DNA from: Anaerolineae bacterium
GTDB taxonomy: Bacteria > Chloroflexota > Anaerolineae > JADYZS01
Assembly (NCBI GenBank): GCA_020853075.1
Contig: JADYZS010000125.1
Span: 1-11,252, forward strand
DNA length: 11,252 nucleotides
Direction of reading: 5' to 3'
Shown: piece after piece, positions 1-7,362 of the stretch
Layout of the letters: the number at the start of each line of letters is the position of its first letter
Position numbering within the stretch: the stretch's first letter is position 1
Position numbers and translations under genes: made by a program
Notes under the pieces: generated by a model
Seen by the model: only the letters and a program-made list of their open reading frames with translations
The model's database searches: none
Told to the model about the DNA's origin: nothing

Positions 1-2
1 GC

Positions 3-1253
3 GCCCAGGTGCTGATCGTCAACACCTGCGGCTTCTTAGAGGCTGCGCAAGAGGAATCCATCGGCGCGCTGCGCACCCTGGCGCGCCAGAAGCGCTCCGA
101 CCAGATCCTCATCGCCGCCGGCTGCCTGGCCCAGCGCGATCCGCGCGCGCTCATTCGCCGCGTCCCCGGCCTGGACGGGCTCCTGGGCACGCGGCGTTGG
201 ATGGAAATCGTCGCCCTTATTGAGCGACTGCGCGCCGGGAACGGTCGCGAGTTTGGTCGTCTTGAGATGCTAGGCGATACTGTGATCCCCTGGGATGGGG
301 CCACGCCGCGCCCTGCCGTGCGCAATGGAAGCGCGTACCTCAAGATCAGCGATGGCTGCAACGCGCCCTGTGCCTTTTGCACCATCCCCTCGTTCAAGGG
401 CAAACTCCGCAGCCGCCCCGCGCCCGCCATCGTGAGTGAGGCCCGCGCGCTGGTGGATCAGGGCGCGCAGGAGATCATCCTGGTTGCCCAGGATACTACG
501 GACTACGGCCGCGATCTGGACCTGCGCGATGGCCTGCCGGGCCTCGTAGATGAGGTCCTCCTCGCCTGCCCCGACCTACCCTGGCTGCGCCTGATGTATG
601 CCTACCCCGGCCACGTCAGCGAACGGCTGATTGAGATCATGGCGACGCGGCCCCAGGTGTGCCATTATCTGGACATTCCTTTGCAGCACGGCCATCCCGA
701 TACGCTCTACCGAATGCATCGTCCTGCCAACGTGGATAAGGTCCTGCAGACGATTGAGCAACTGCGGGCAGCCATGCCCGACGTCGCCTTGCGCACCACC
801 TTCATCGCCGGCTTTCCCGGCGAGACGGAGGAGGAGTTTGAGGGTCTGCTGGATTTTACGACCGCCATCTCCTTTGATAAAGTCGGGGTCTTCACCTACT
901 CGGCAGAACCGGGGACGCCCGCAGCGGCGCTGCCCGCTCAGGTGCCGGAGCGCGTCAAAGAGGAGCGACGGGCCCAGGTGATGGAACTCCAACAACGTAT
1001 TTCGTTGGCACGCAACCAGGCCCAATTGGGGCGAGAGTTGGAGGTTCTCGTGGAGGGGACGGACAAGGGCCTCAGCCTTGGGCGCAGTTACCGGGATGCG
1101 CCGGAGGTGGATGGTCTGGTCATCGTCTCTGCCGTCCTTCCTGTGGGCCGGATCGCGCCAGTGAAGATCACTGGCGCAGTGGAATATGACCTGATGGGCG
1201 AGGGGGTGGGCATGGCTGCGATGGTCGGCGACCCGGACTTGGTGCTGGTGTGA
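3..1253 (+). CDS. rimO: Ribosomal protein S12 methylthiotransferase RimO, 5'-truncated by window edge
   Basis: Radical-SAM enzyme that adds a methylthio group to the conserved Asp of ribosomal protein S12 (E. coli D89) in the cytoplasm. The frame is open to the window edge, so the GTG at base 9 is only an internal codon; the preceding residues Ala-Gln lead into VLIVNTCGF, a typical second-Cys motif of the N-terminal cluster domain. About 35-50 residues, including the first cluster Cys, lie outside the window. Counting from base 9, visible parts are NTCGF (Cys7) and AGCLAQR (Cys39) of the UPF0004 domain, the radical-SAM motif CNAPCAFC (Cys117, 121, 124), the VAQDTTDYG motif that separates RimO from MiaB, and a C-terminal TRAM-like RNA-binding region ending VGDPDLVLV. 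The next gene starts 34 bases downstream on the same strand. Confidence 0.95.
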   Translation, partial: AQVLIVNTCGFLEAAQEESIGALRTLARQKRSDQILIAAGCLAQRDPRALIRRVPGLDGLLGTRRWMEIVALIERLRAGNGREFGRLEMLGDTVIPWDGATPRPAVRNGSAYLKISDGCNAPCAFCTIPSFKGKLRSRPAPAIVSEARALVDQGAQEIILVAQDTTDYGRDLDLRDGLPGLVDEVLLACPDLPWLRLMYAYPGHVSERLIEIMATRPQVCHYLDIPLQHGHPDTLYRMHRPANVDKVLQTIEQLRAAMPDVALRTTFIAGFPGETEEEFEGLLDFTTAISFDKVGVFTYSAEPGTPAAALPAQVPERVKEERRAQVMELQQRISLARNQAQLGRELEVLVEGTDKGLSLGRSYRDAPEVDGLVIVSAVLPVGRIAPVKITGAVEYDLMGEGVGMAAMVGDPDLVLV

Positions 1254-1287
1254 ATGCGAGGATGATGAAGGATAAGGAGGCCAGGTC

Positions 1288-2229
1288 ATGGCGTATGCAG
1301 CAAGGCGGAACGAAGGGGCTCTCCAGGGCTTCATCCAGACCGTCGCCGCGGGCGTGCTGGGCGCGCTCGGCTTCCTCCTGTGGGATGCTTTCGCCCCGGT
1401 CATTGGCCTCCCTCGCCTTGATCTCCCCGCTCTGTTGGGCACGATCTTCGCGGGCGACGTCGCCACCCTCTCCAGCCTGGGCGTGCTGATGCACCTGGGC
1501 GTCGGCGTCGGACTGGGCCTGTTTTACGTCTATGGCGACGTAGAGGAGTTCCTGCCTGGGCCATCCTGGCTGCGCGGCATGATCTATGGCGCGGGCGTGT
1601 GGGTCGTGACGATGGTCGCGGTCATGCCCCTCATCCCTTACGCCGACCGGGTGCTGGGCCAGGGGCAGGCCCCCACCATGGGCTTTTTCATGCTGACGGT
1701 GGGCGTCTGGGCTCCGGTGCAGGCCCTCGTCACCCATCTCATCTTCGGTGCTGTTTTGGGGCTCGTCGCCGGCCGTCGCGGCTTCCCCTTCTTCTGGCGC
1801 TCTATCATCGCCGGGCTCCTGGGCGCGCTGGCCTTCGCCCTATGGGATTCGTTGGCTCCGCTGGCCGGCCTCCCCGCGCTGGAATTCCCGCGCCTGGCGG
1901 GGAGCCAGTTCGTCACCGACCCGCAGCGTATCGCCGTGGGCGGGCTGGTGGTACACCTCCTCATCGGCGTCCTTTTCGCGGTTATCTACCTGCGCGCCGG
2001 TCTGTGGCAGGTATTGCCGGGCACTGCCGCCGTGCGCGGGGTCATCTACGGCATCCTCATCTGGCTTTTCGCCATGCTTGTCATCATGCCCTTTCTCATC
2101 GGTAAGGGCTTCTTCATGCTGGATGCAGGGATCATAGCCCCCATCGGCGCGCTCGTGGTGCACCTGATTTATGGCTTCCTGGTCGGCGTCATCGTATCGC
2201 CGCCGCGGACGACCGTCACGCCGTTGTAA
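1288..2229 (+). CDS. Membrane protein with two tandem copies of one multi-helix unit (DUF6789-like)
   Basis: Predicted 313-residue integral membrane protein of unknown function. The start is fixed by a strong Shine-Dalgarno site, AAGGAGG at 1274-1280, 7 bases before the ATG. The protein is an internal duplication. Residues about 14-161 and 166-304 share the same order of motifs: GVLGALGFLLWD/GLLGALAFALWD, a loop with GLP, a helix with MHLGVGVGLGLFY/VHLLIGVLFAVIY, a loop ending LPG, then RGMIYG/RGVIYG, a helix with MPLI/MPFL, GFFML, and a closing helix with THLIFGAVLGLV/VHLIYGFLVGVI. Each half has about four hydrophobic segments. I recall this layout from the DUF6789 family, but the assignment is from memory. 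It sits between rimO and an unknown membrane protein plus ccoG; the context gives no clear job. Confidence 0.85.
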   Translation: MAYAARRNEGALQGFIQTVAAGVLGALGFLLWDAFAPVIGLPRLDLPALLGTIFAGDVATLSSLGVLMHLGVGVGLGLFYVYGDVEEFLPGPSWLRGMIYGAGVWVVTMVAVMPLIPYADRVLGQGQAPTMGFFMLTVGVWAPVQALVTHLIFGAVLGLVAGRRGFPFFWRSIIAGLLGALAFALWDSLAPLAGLPALEFPRLAGSQFVTDPQRIAVGGLVVHLLIGVLFAVIYLRAGLWQVLPGTAAVRGVIYGILIWLFAMLVIMPFLIGKGFFMLDAGIIAPIGALVVHLIYGFLVGVIVSPPRTTVTPL

Positions 2230-2302
2230 GCAAGGTTTCATCGCAACGATTTACGTTTTACGACTTACCCTCTCGTGTCTTCGTGATAAAAGGCTTCTCC
2301 CT

Positions 2303-2788
2303 ATGTCGTATCTGCGAATGTTCAGGCGCAGCCTGGCGCGAGCCTTCCTTCTGTTGATTCCCGCGCTGGCCGTCGCGCCGCTCGCCTTCGCCACTCACAT
2401 GTCCGGCGGCGACCCCGACATCGTCGCGCCCTTCGCCGCCGCTGGCATCCTCTTCATCGTCCTGGGCCTGATGCTGCGGCTTGATCTGCTTCACCTCGGC
2501 ACGGTGCGCACGTCGCACCGCCTCGGCAACGTCGGTGTGGTGAGCGGCATCCTGGTCATCCTCGCGGGCGCGGTCGTCGCCGTGGTGCAAGAGATAAGCG
2601 GAGAGCCCGGCAGCGGCGAGCAGAGCACCTGGTTGCAGGCAGCCGGGCCGTTGATCCTCGTCGGCTTCCTCTCCAGCCTGGCAGCCGCGCTGGTCCTCTG
2701 GTGGGCAGCGCGCTCCGGCCAGTTTCAGGACTCCGAGGCGTTGGCTGCGCGCGTGCTCCGCTTTGAGGACGATGAGGGGAAGCGGTGA
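2303..2788 (+). CDS. Small exported or membrane protein of unknown function, coupled to ccoG
   Basis: 161 residues if the ATG at 2303 is used; a longer frame begins at 2171 but would overlap the previous gene by 59 bases and encode a non-membrane leader. The start at 2303 has AAAAGG about 9 bases upstream and gives a convincing signal sequence: basic residues RRSLAR, a hydrophobic stretch, and AFA before THMSGGD. Three further hydrophobic segments follow, about residues 38-55, 74-94 and 114-135, then a charged tail. I do not recognise a family. Its stop codon overlaps the GTG of the ccoG-like gene (GTGA, 2785-2788), so the two proteins are probably co-translated and may work together in membrane metal or redox chemistry. 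That role is inference. Confidence 0.75.
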   Translation: MSYLRMFRRSLARAFLLLIPALAVAPLAFATHMSGGDPDIVAPFAAAGILFIVLGLMLRLDLLHLGTVRTSHRLGNVGVVSGILVILAGAVVAVVQEISGEPGSGEQSTWLQAAGPLILVGFLSSLAAALVLWWAARSGQFQDSEALAARVLRFEDDEGKR

Positions 2789-4047
2789 CGACAATGCCAC
2801 GCACCCAGGCCGCGTGGCCGTGGCGTCCGGCGCGCCGCCTGGTGCAGATCACCTTCGCCGCGCTCCTGGTTGCCGCACCGATCCTCGGCCTCTTTCGTAT
2901 TGACCTGCCGGGCCGCTACATGGTCATCCTGGACCGCCCCGTCTGGCTCCAGGAATTCTATTTCCTCTTGCTCCTGTCGCTGATGTTCGTCTTCTTTTTC
3001 ACCGCGGCGACGCTGGTGTTGGGACGGGTGTGGTGCGGCTGGCTCTGCCCACAGACGATCCTCTCCGAAGCGGCGAACCGGGCGGAAGGCTTCATCCAAA
3101 AGCAACGCGGCCCCACGCGGGCTCTAGGGATTGCCCTGGCCGCGCTGGCGCTCGTCGGCCTGGGGTTGGGGACCGGCTTCGTGACGCTGAGTTACCTGGT
3201 GAATCCCGGCGACCTGTGGGCGATGCTGAGCGAGGGGCGCTGGCCCACCGTCCTCTGGTTGGCGGGCGGCGTGACGGCTGCGGCCATCATCGCCGACATC
3301 GCGCTCCTGCGACACAAATTCTGCCAGGTCGCCTGCCCCTACGGGATGATGCAGGCCTTCCTCACCGACCAGAACACGCTCCGTATCCGTTTTCTCACCG
3401 AGCGTGCCAAAGATTGCATCAACTGCTACCGATGCTCCCTCGTCTGTCCGATGGCGTTGGAGCCGCGCAAGCAGCAGTTGCAGTTGGAGTGCATCAATTG
3501 TGCCGAGTGCGTCGTCGCCTGCGAGGAGGAGCTACGTCCGGCGGGGCTGGCGGGCTTGGTTGAGTTCTCCTTCGGCCAGCGCACGCCCTGGCGCAAACAA
3601 GAGCAGGCACGCTCTCGTCGCTTTCCCCTCTCCGGCAAGGCACTGGTCGCCTCTGCCGTCTTCGTGGCCTACACCGTCGCCTTTGTTTATCTCGTGCTGA
3701 CGCGCGCGCCAGTGGCCTTGCGCGTGGCCGCGGAGCCGCAGCGGCAGGTAGAGGTCGTGGGTGGCCTGGTGCGCGCGGCTTACCGGGTGGAGGTGACGAA
3801 CCGCACCACCGCGCCCGATGCCTACACGATTAGCGTGGTGGGCCTGCCGGAGGGGACGGCGCGGGCGATGCCCGCAGTGCTGGCGGTGGCGGCGGGGCAA
3901 GAGGCGCGGGCGACGGTGGAGGTAGCCCTGCCCCGTGCCGCGGTAGGCCAGGGACTGCACGCCTTCACGGTGCGCATCGCCAGCCTGAACCACGGGGGAC
4001 AGGAGGCGGAGGAGGCCGCGAGTCTGTTTGTGCCGGGAGAGTATTAG
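2785..4047 (+). CDS. ccoG: CcoG/RdxA/FixG-family polyferredoxin (cytochrome oxidase accessory protein)
   Basis: Membrane iron-sulfur protein. Family members such as CcoG reduce Cu(II) to Cu(I) for assembly of cbb3 cytochrome oxidase. The 420-residue protein has an N-terminal helix, a second helix before VWCGWLCPQT (Cys84, Cys88), further helices near 113-136 and 156-175, FCQVACPYGMMQ (Cys180, Cys184), then two ferredoxin motifs: CINCYRCSLVCP (Cys211-221) and CINCAECVVAC (Cys236-246). A last helix (about 286-305) is followed by an outside Ig-like FixG_C domain, about 312-417. It is somewhat shorter than proteobacterial CcoG (about 470-490). The GTG start at 2785 overlaps the previous stop and has GAGG 7 bases upstream; an in-frame ATG at 2794 is possible. 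No oxidase subunit genes are in the window, so the partner is not visible. Confidence 0.88.
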   Translation: MTTMPRTQAAWPWRPARRLVQITFAALLVAAPILGLFRIDLPGRYMVILDRPVWLQEFYFLLLLSLMFVFFFTAATLVLGRVWCGWLCPQTILSEAANRAEGFIQKQRGPTRALGIALAALALVGLGLGTGFVTLSYLVNPGDLWAMLSEGRWPTVLWLAGGVTAAAIIADIALLRHKFCQVACPYGMMQAFLTDQNTLRIRFLTERAKDCINCYRCSLVCPMALEPRKQQLQLECINCAECVVACEEELRPAGLAGLVEFSFGQRTPWRKQEQARSRRFPLSGKALVASAVFVAYTVAFVYLVLTRAPVALRVAAEPQRQVEVVGGLVRAAYRVEVTNRTTAPDAYTISVVGLPEGTARAMPAVLAVAAGQEARATVEVALPRAAVGQGLHAFTVRIASLNHGGQEAEEAASLFVPGEY

Positions 4048-4104
4048 AAGCCTGGCGGCTGGCTTCCACCATCCCCCGTCTTACTGGGAAGGAGGGCCGG
4101 GGGA
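4047..4104. terminator. Possible hairpin(s) between convergent genes
   Basis: The 74-base gap between the converging ccoG-like and glycosidase-like genes holds two inverted repeats. GAAGCC at 4047-4052 pairs with GGCTTC at 4061-4066 (8-base loop), starting on the last base of the ccoG stop. TCCCCCG at 4072-4078 pairs with CGGGGGA at 4098-4104 (19-base loop). Neither has a run of T on the exit side, so intrinsic termination is only plausible. Confidence 0.3.
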
Positions 4105-4121
4105 CTCGGACATCGCAGTTT

Positions 4122-5342
4122 TCAATGCCCGCCCTCTTGATAGACCTTGTAGAGCCGGGCGAAATGGCAGGCCGGATCGCGATAGTATTCGTCCGGCTCT
4201 ACCTTCAGAGTGCGCGCCGGGCCACCAGTAGGCTTGCCATCCCGTAGTCGGGCAGCGAAACGGCGGACTGAATCCGCCGCGGGTTTCTCCGCCCCGTCGC
4301 GCCGCACCAGGCCTGCCGTTCGCTCCCAGGGAGCCTCGTCTAACGGCGGCTCCTCCCATTGCCCTTCCGTCGCATCGGCATAGGCCATGAGCCACGCGCC
4401 TGCCGTGCCTGACTGCCATGCGCCATCCAACACTTTCTCTACGTATTCCGTCTGTTCCGCCTCGCTCGCCAGGTAATACTCCATACTTGTCACGGGTTCT
4501 GTGAGGAATGTGCCCGGGTCGCCCGGCACCGGCACAGTACTGATGCCGAAGGAGCCGAGGAAGGGTACTTTGCCCGACAAGGCTCGCGCCAGCGCCAGGA
4601 CGTAGAGGGGGAAATCGGCATCCAATGGGTCAGTGGCGACGGGCGACCAGGCGGGATAGGCGTGGACGGCAAGCGGGTCGCAGAATTCGGCGAGATGGTC
4701 CAGGCGCAGGGCAGACGGCCCGGCGAGGGAGTCTTGCCCCAGGCCCAACGTCAGGCGCGCGTCGGGGTCCAGTTCGCGCGTCAGCGTGGTCAGCGTCCCC
4801 AGCCATTCCTGGGCTGCACCCGCGCTGCGCGCCAGGCGCGCCCGCTCCGGCTCGTCGCCGAAATCCCAGCCCCAGATGGCGGGATGGCTCGCATAATAGC
4901 CGACAACCTCCCGCAGAAGCCGATGTTGGGCCTCCATCATGCCCCGGTGCTCGTAGAAATCTTTGACGCGATGGCCGCGCGCCTCCTTGCCATTGACCAG
5001 GAGACGCGGGGACACCTGCGGCGGCTCTCCCCCCTCCAAAGCCCAGGCAGGATAGCGGAGCGCGCCGGCCGCGTAGCCACTGAAGAGAATGGGAAGCGCA
5101 TGCAGGCCCGCGTCCTCTGCCGCGCCCAGCACGATACCCAGGCAGTCCAACACGCGGTGGTTGAGCCGGCCGGCCTCCGGCTGGAACTCCTCCCACGGAA
5201 GATGAAAGCGCACCAGGCTCAGGCCGATGCTCCGGATGTGGGCGAAATCCTCTCGGACCTCGCCCGCGTCCAGGGCGCGCCACCAGGTCAGGCCCTGCCG
5301 CCGCGGCCAATAGGTGAGGCCCAGGAGGAAGGCGCCGGTCAC
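4122..5342 (-). CDS. GH5-like TIM-barrel glycosidase homologue, nucleophile position apparently changed
   Basis: 406 residues from a GTG start at 5340-5342, chosen because AAGGAG (complement of 5351-5356) lies 8 bases upstream. No signal peptide or membrane segment, so it looks cytoplasmic. The pattern is that of GH5/cellulase-type (alpha/beta)8 barrels: an N-terminal strand GLTYWPR, VRFHLPWEEFQP (residues 44-55), the strand IWGWDFGDEPE where Glu164 is the expected acid/base (Asp163 replaces the usual Asn of the Asn-Glu-Pro motif), LAVHAYPAW in the next barrel region, and a C-terminal AWLMAYADA strand followed by PLDEAPWERTAGLVRRDGAEKP. Where relatives have a nucleophile Glu in a motif like P-hydrophobic-Glu-Phe-Gly, this protein has VPFLGSFGIS, placing Ser264 there. 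It may be inactive, use another residue, or belong to a variant family. It is last in the minus-strand unit, 52 bases after the membrane protein gene. Confidence 0.75.
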   Translation of the reverse strand: MTGAFLLGLTYWPRRQGLTWWRALDAGEVREDFAHIRSIGLSLVRFHLPWEEFQPEAGRLNHRVLDCLGIVLGAAEDAGLHALPILFSGYAAGALRYPAWALEGGEPPQVSPRLLVNGKEARGHRVKDFYEHRGMMEAQHRLLREVVGYYASHPAIWGWDFGDEPERARLARSAGAAQEWLGTLTTLTRELDPDARLTLGLGQDSLAGPSALRLDHLAEFCDPLAVHAYPAWSPVATDPLDADFPLYVLALARALSGKVPFLGSFGISTVPVPGDPGTFLTEPVTSMEYYLASEAEQTEYVEKVLDGAWQSGTAGAWLMAYADATEGQWEEPPLDEAPWERTAGLVRRDGAEKPAADSVRRFAARLRDGKPTGGPARTLKVEPDEYYRDPACHFARLYKVYQEGGH

Positions 5343-5385
5343 GTTAGTGGCTCCTTAAACGATCTTATTGCATGAGAGTAGATCA

Positions 5386-5441
5386 CCCCTCACCCTACCC
5401 TCTCCCCTCCGGGGAGAGGGAATTTACTCCCCTCTCCCTAC
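5386..5441. repeat. Palindromic repeat copy at the 3' end of the membrane protein gene
   Basis: A CCCTCTCCCC arm (5398-5407) pairs perfectly with GGGGAGAGGG (5411-5420) across a 3-base loop, and a further CTCCCCTCTCCC stretch follows at 5428-5439. This is the common dispersed palindrome that translates as peptides rich in SPLxPxGEG, seen in many environmental bacteria (recalled, not searched). Here it lies over the end of the 5395-7323 gene and supplies its stop codon. The hairpin may also end or slow transcription. Confidence 0.8.
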
Positions 5442-7323
5442 GAATCCCTCGCGCCGATACCCACAAGCCCGCGAACACCACCACGCTCAACCCGCTGACA
5501 GCAGCCGCGAGCGTGCGCGCGGGTGTGTCGCCGAAGCGAATGGCGACGCGGTGCTCGCCCGCGGGCACGTCCAGCGTGATGAGGCCATAGGGTCCTTCGC
5601 GAGTAATGGGCACGGGCTGCCCATCTATCGTGGCGCGCCAGCCGGGATACCAGTAGGTGAGGAATTGCAGGCGCACCTCCGTCGCCGCGCGCACCAACAC
5701 CTCGTCCGATTGGCCGCCGTGGCGCAGCGGCTCCACCGTCCCCGCGCCGGAGAGGATGACCGCCTTGCGCAGCGGCTCGCCCGCCTCGTATTGCGCCAGG
5801 AGCGGCGAATCGTGGGGCGGCTGCGCCCAGGCCGTAGAGCCGACCATGTCGGGGTAGGCGCGCTCAAAGTCAAAGATCGCCAGCACGCTCTCGTCGCGCG
5901 ACGTGATGGGCGTGAGTTGGGGCTGCGTATAGGGGAAACTCGCCAGGACGACGACCAGCGCCAGCGCGCAGGCCGCGGGCGATAGCCGTGAACCTTCCTT
6001 ATCGTCTGCCACCGCCGCGCCCGCCAGGGCCGCGGTGGTCAGCGTCGTCAGGGCCAGCATTCGCCAGGGGAACTGCACCAGGTTGCCGATGGGCACGAGT
6101 TGCCAGAGGAGGTTAGCCGCAGGCGTCATCAAGAAGAAGATGGCAAGGGTGCTGACAGCCAGGAAGGCGACGAGCCCGCGCCGGGCGACGTCCCCGCGCA
6201 GCGCCCGCGCCACAGCAAAGAGGCTCAAGATGACAGGAAGCGCGCCCAATTGCAGGCTCATGCCGTCGTTGGGGCCTTCCACGGCGAAGCCGAATCCCCA
6301 CAGCGGAGAGAGGAATTGGTGTGGATAGACGAACTGGAGCGTGTAGAGATAGTGGCCGTGCACCCACTGCTCCTGCACGATGTTGTTGCGCTCCAGGAGG
6401 AGCGGCAGCCAGAAGATGGTGCTGATGCCGAGTCCCAGGGCGATGGCGAGGAGGGGAGGGATAACAGTCGTAAGAGTTAGATCTCCCCTCACCCAACCCT
6501 CTCCCCTCCAGGGAGAGGGTCTTGGCCGACTCCCCTCTCCCGCAAGTGGGAGAGGGGCAAGTCCCGTGGGCGCAGGTACTCCGTCCCCTTGCGGGATACT
6601 CGCCGTACGGGACGGGGGTGAGGGGTGAAGGTACTCCTGCAATCGCTCCCTGATAGAAATACTTACCCTTGTAAGAGGTGATGGGCCGGGGGTGAGAGGG
6701 GAACGCCGGATGAGCAAAAAGAGAATATAGAACCCCAGAAACGGGCTGAAGATGATGCCGGTGACGCTGTGGGTGAGGACGAGGAGGCCGTAGGCCAACC
6801 CGGCCAGGGCCAGCCGTCGCGCCCCACCCCGCTCCGCCAGTTCCCAGAAGGCCAGGAGCACCCAGGGGAACCAGACGAAAGCGACAAATTCGGCGAACGC
6901 GCTGCGCACATAGATGTCCACCAGGTGGTACGGTGCGTAGATATAGACGAGACCGGCGACCAGGCCTGCGCCCCGACCCCACCAGCGTTTCGCCAGGGTG
7001 TACATGGCGAGACCGGAAACGACGAAGGCCAGGATATACGTGACCTTGACCGCGGCGGTGAAGCCCGCGCCCAGGAGGTGAAAGAATTCGGCGATATAAT
7101 AACTGAGAGGCGAATAGAAGGTCCACAGAGGATAGCCGTAGCCCATGGCGTGGTCGGGAACCCAGCGCGGCCACCACGCGCCGTCGCGTATCGCCTGGTC
7201 AAACTCCACCAACCAGAAGACGCTGTGGTGGGCATCGTGCGCGTTGAAGAAGTAGCCGGGTGAGAGGAGCGGCATCCAGGCGAAAAGGCTGAGGGCGAGA
7301 ACCAAGAGAAGGGGTTTAATCAT
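5395..7323 (-). CDS. Large PTPS-related / YfhO-like membrane protein carrying an in-frame repeat insertion
   Basis: 642 residues from the ATG at 7321-7323. The frame extends upstream to 7380, but those residues are translated from the duplicated murA tail in another frame, so I chose the start at MIKPLLL. The N-terminal part has the motif pattern of the 6-pyruvoyl-tetrahydropterin synthase-related membrane family, a GT-C-like fold: HDAHHSVFW, GAWWPRW and MGYGYPLWTFYSPLSYY (about residues 29-75), then many hydrophobic helices to about residue 470. The C-terminal outside domain has YWYPGWRATIDG and LDVPAGEHRVAIRF, as in YfhO-like proteins, then a last helix. A glycan or lipid-linked sugar role is likely by family but the reaction is unknown. 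Residues 208-281 are translated palindromic repeat inserted in a loop between two helices, and the last residues SLSPEGRG plus the TAG stop come from a second repeat copy. No Shine-Dalgarno site precedes the start; it may once have been coupled to murA. Confidence 0.8.
   Translation of the reverse strand: MIKPLLLVLALSLFAWMPLLSPGYFFNAHDAHHSVFWLVEFDQAIRDGAWWPRWVPDHAMGYGYPLWTFYSPLSYYIAEFFHLLGAGFTAAVKVTYILAFVVSGLAMYTLAKRWWGRGAGLVAGLVYIYAPYHLVDIYVRSAFAEFVAFVWFPWVLLAFWELAERGGARRLALAGLAYGLLVLTHSVTGIIFSPFLGFYILFLLIRRSPLTPGPSPLTRVSISIRERLQEYLHPSPPSRTASIPQGDGVPAPTGLAPLPLAGEGSRPRPSPWRGEGWVRGDLTLTTVIPPLLAIALGLGISTIFWLPLLLERNNIVQEQWVHGHYLYTLQFVYPHQFLSPLWGFGFAVEGPNDGMSLQLGALPVILSLFAVARALRGDVARRGLVAFLAVSTLAIFFLMTPAANLLWQLVPIGNLVQFPWRMLALTTLTTAALAGAAVADDKEGSRLSPAACALALVVVLASFPYTQPQLTPITSRDESVLAIFDFERAYPDMVGSTAWAQPPHDSPLLAQYEAGEPLRKAVILSGAGTVEPLRHGGQSDEVLVRAATEVRLQFLTYWYPGWRATIDGQPVPITREGPYGLITLDVPAGEHRVAIRFGDTPARTLAAAVSGLSVVVFAGLWVSARGIRRERGVNSLSPEGRG
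6481..6702. repeat. In-frame palindromic repeat cluster inside a coding region
   Basis: A 222-base stretch (74 codons) with at least two strong hairpins: CCCTCTCCC 6497-6505 with GGGAGAGGG 6511-6519, and CCCCTCTCCC 6532-6541 with GGGAGAGGGG 6548-6557. It also has the palindrome CCGTACGG at 6603-6610 and a small hairpin CTTAC/GTAAG at 6662-6675. Read on the minus strand it encodes a Pro/Gly/Ser/Arg-rich peptide (SPLTPGPSP, PQGDGVPAP, PLPLAGEG) with no resemblance to the flanking helices. It keeps the frame open. Confidence 0.85.
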
Positions 7324-7362
7324 TCGTGCGCTGGATGTACGCGCCCAAGGCCCGCAACTTCT
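7317..7362 (-). repeat. Duplicated murA 3' end (copy A, remnant)
   Basis: 46 bases that match 8066-8111 at 42 positions. On the minus strand they read KLRALGAYIQRTND then TAA, the C-terminus of MurA, but no murA body precedes them. The ATG of the downstream membrane protein overlaps the tail as ATGATTAA. Three of the four mismatches to copy B are synonymous in the MurA frame; the fourth gives Tyr instead of Cys. Confidence 0.9.

Noticed and set aside
576..1466. Long minus-strand open frame opposite rimO
   Set aside because: Composition is Arg/His/Pro-rich as expected of the antisense of a GC-rich gene; it crosses two well-supported + strand genes.
6481..6702. CRISPR array
   Set aside because: The repeats are hairpins of different loop and spacing, not equal direct repeats with unique spacers, and the region is inside a coding frame.
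6113..7177. 354-codon minus-strand frame overlapping the membrane protein gene
   Set aside because: Shadow frame with Arg/Pro-rich composition; the other frame has clear helices and family motifs.
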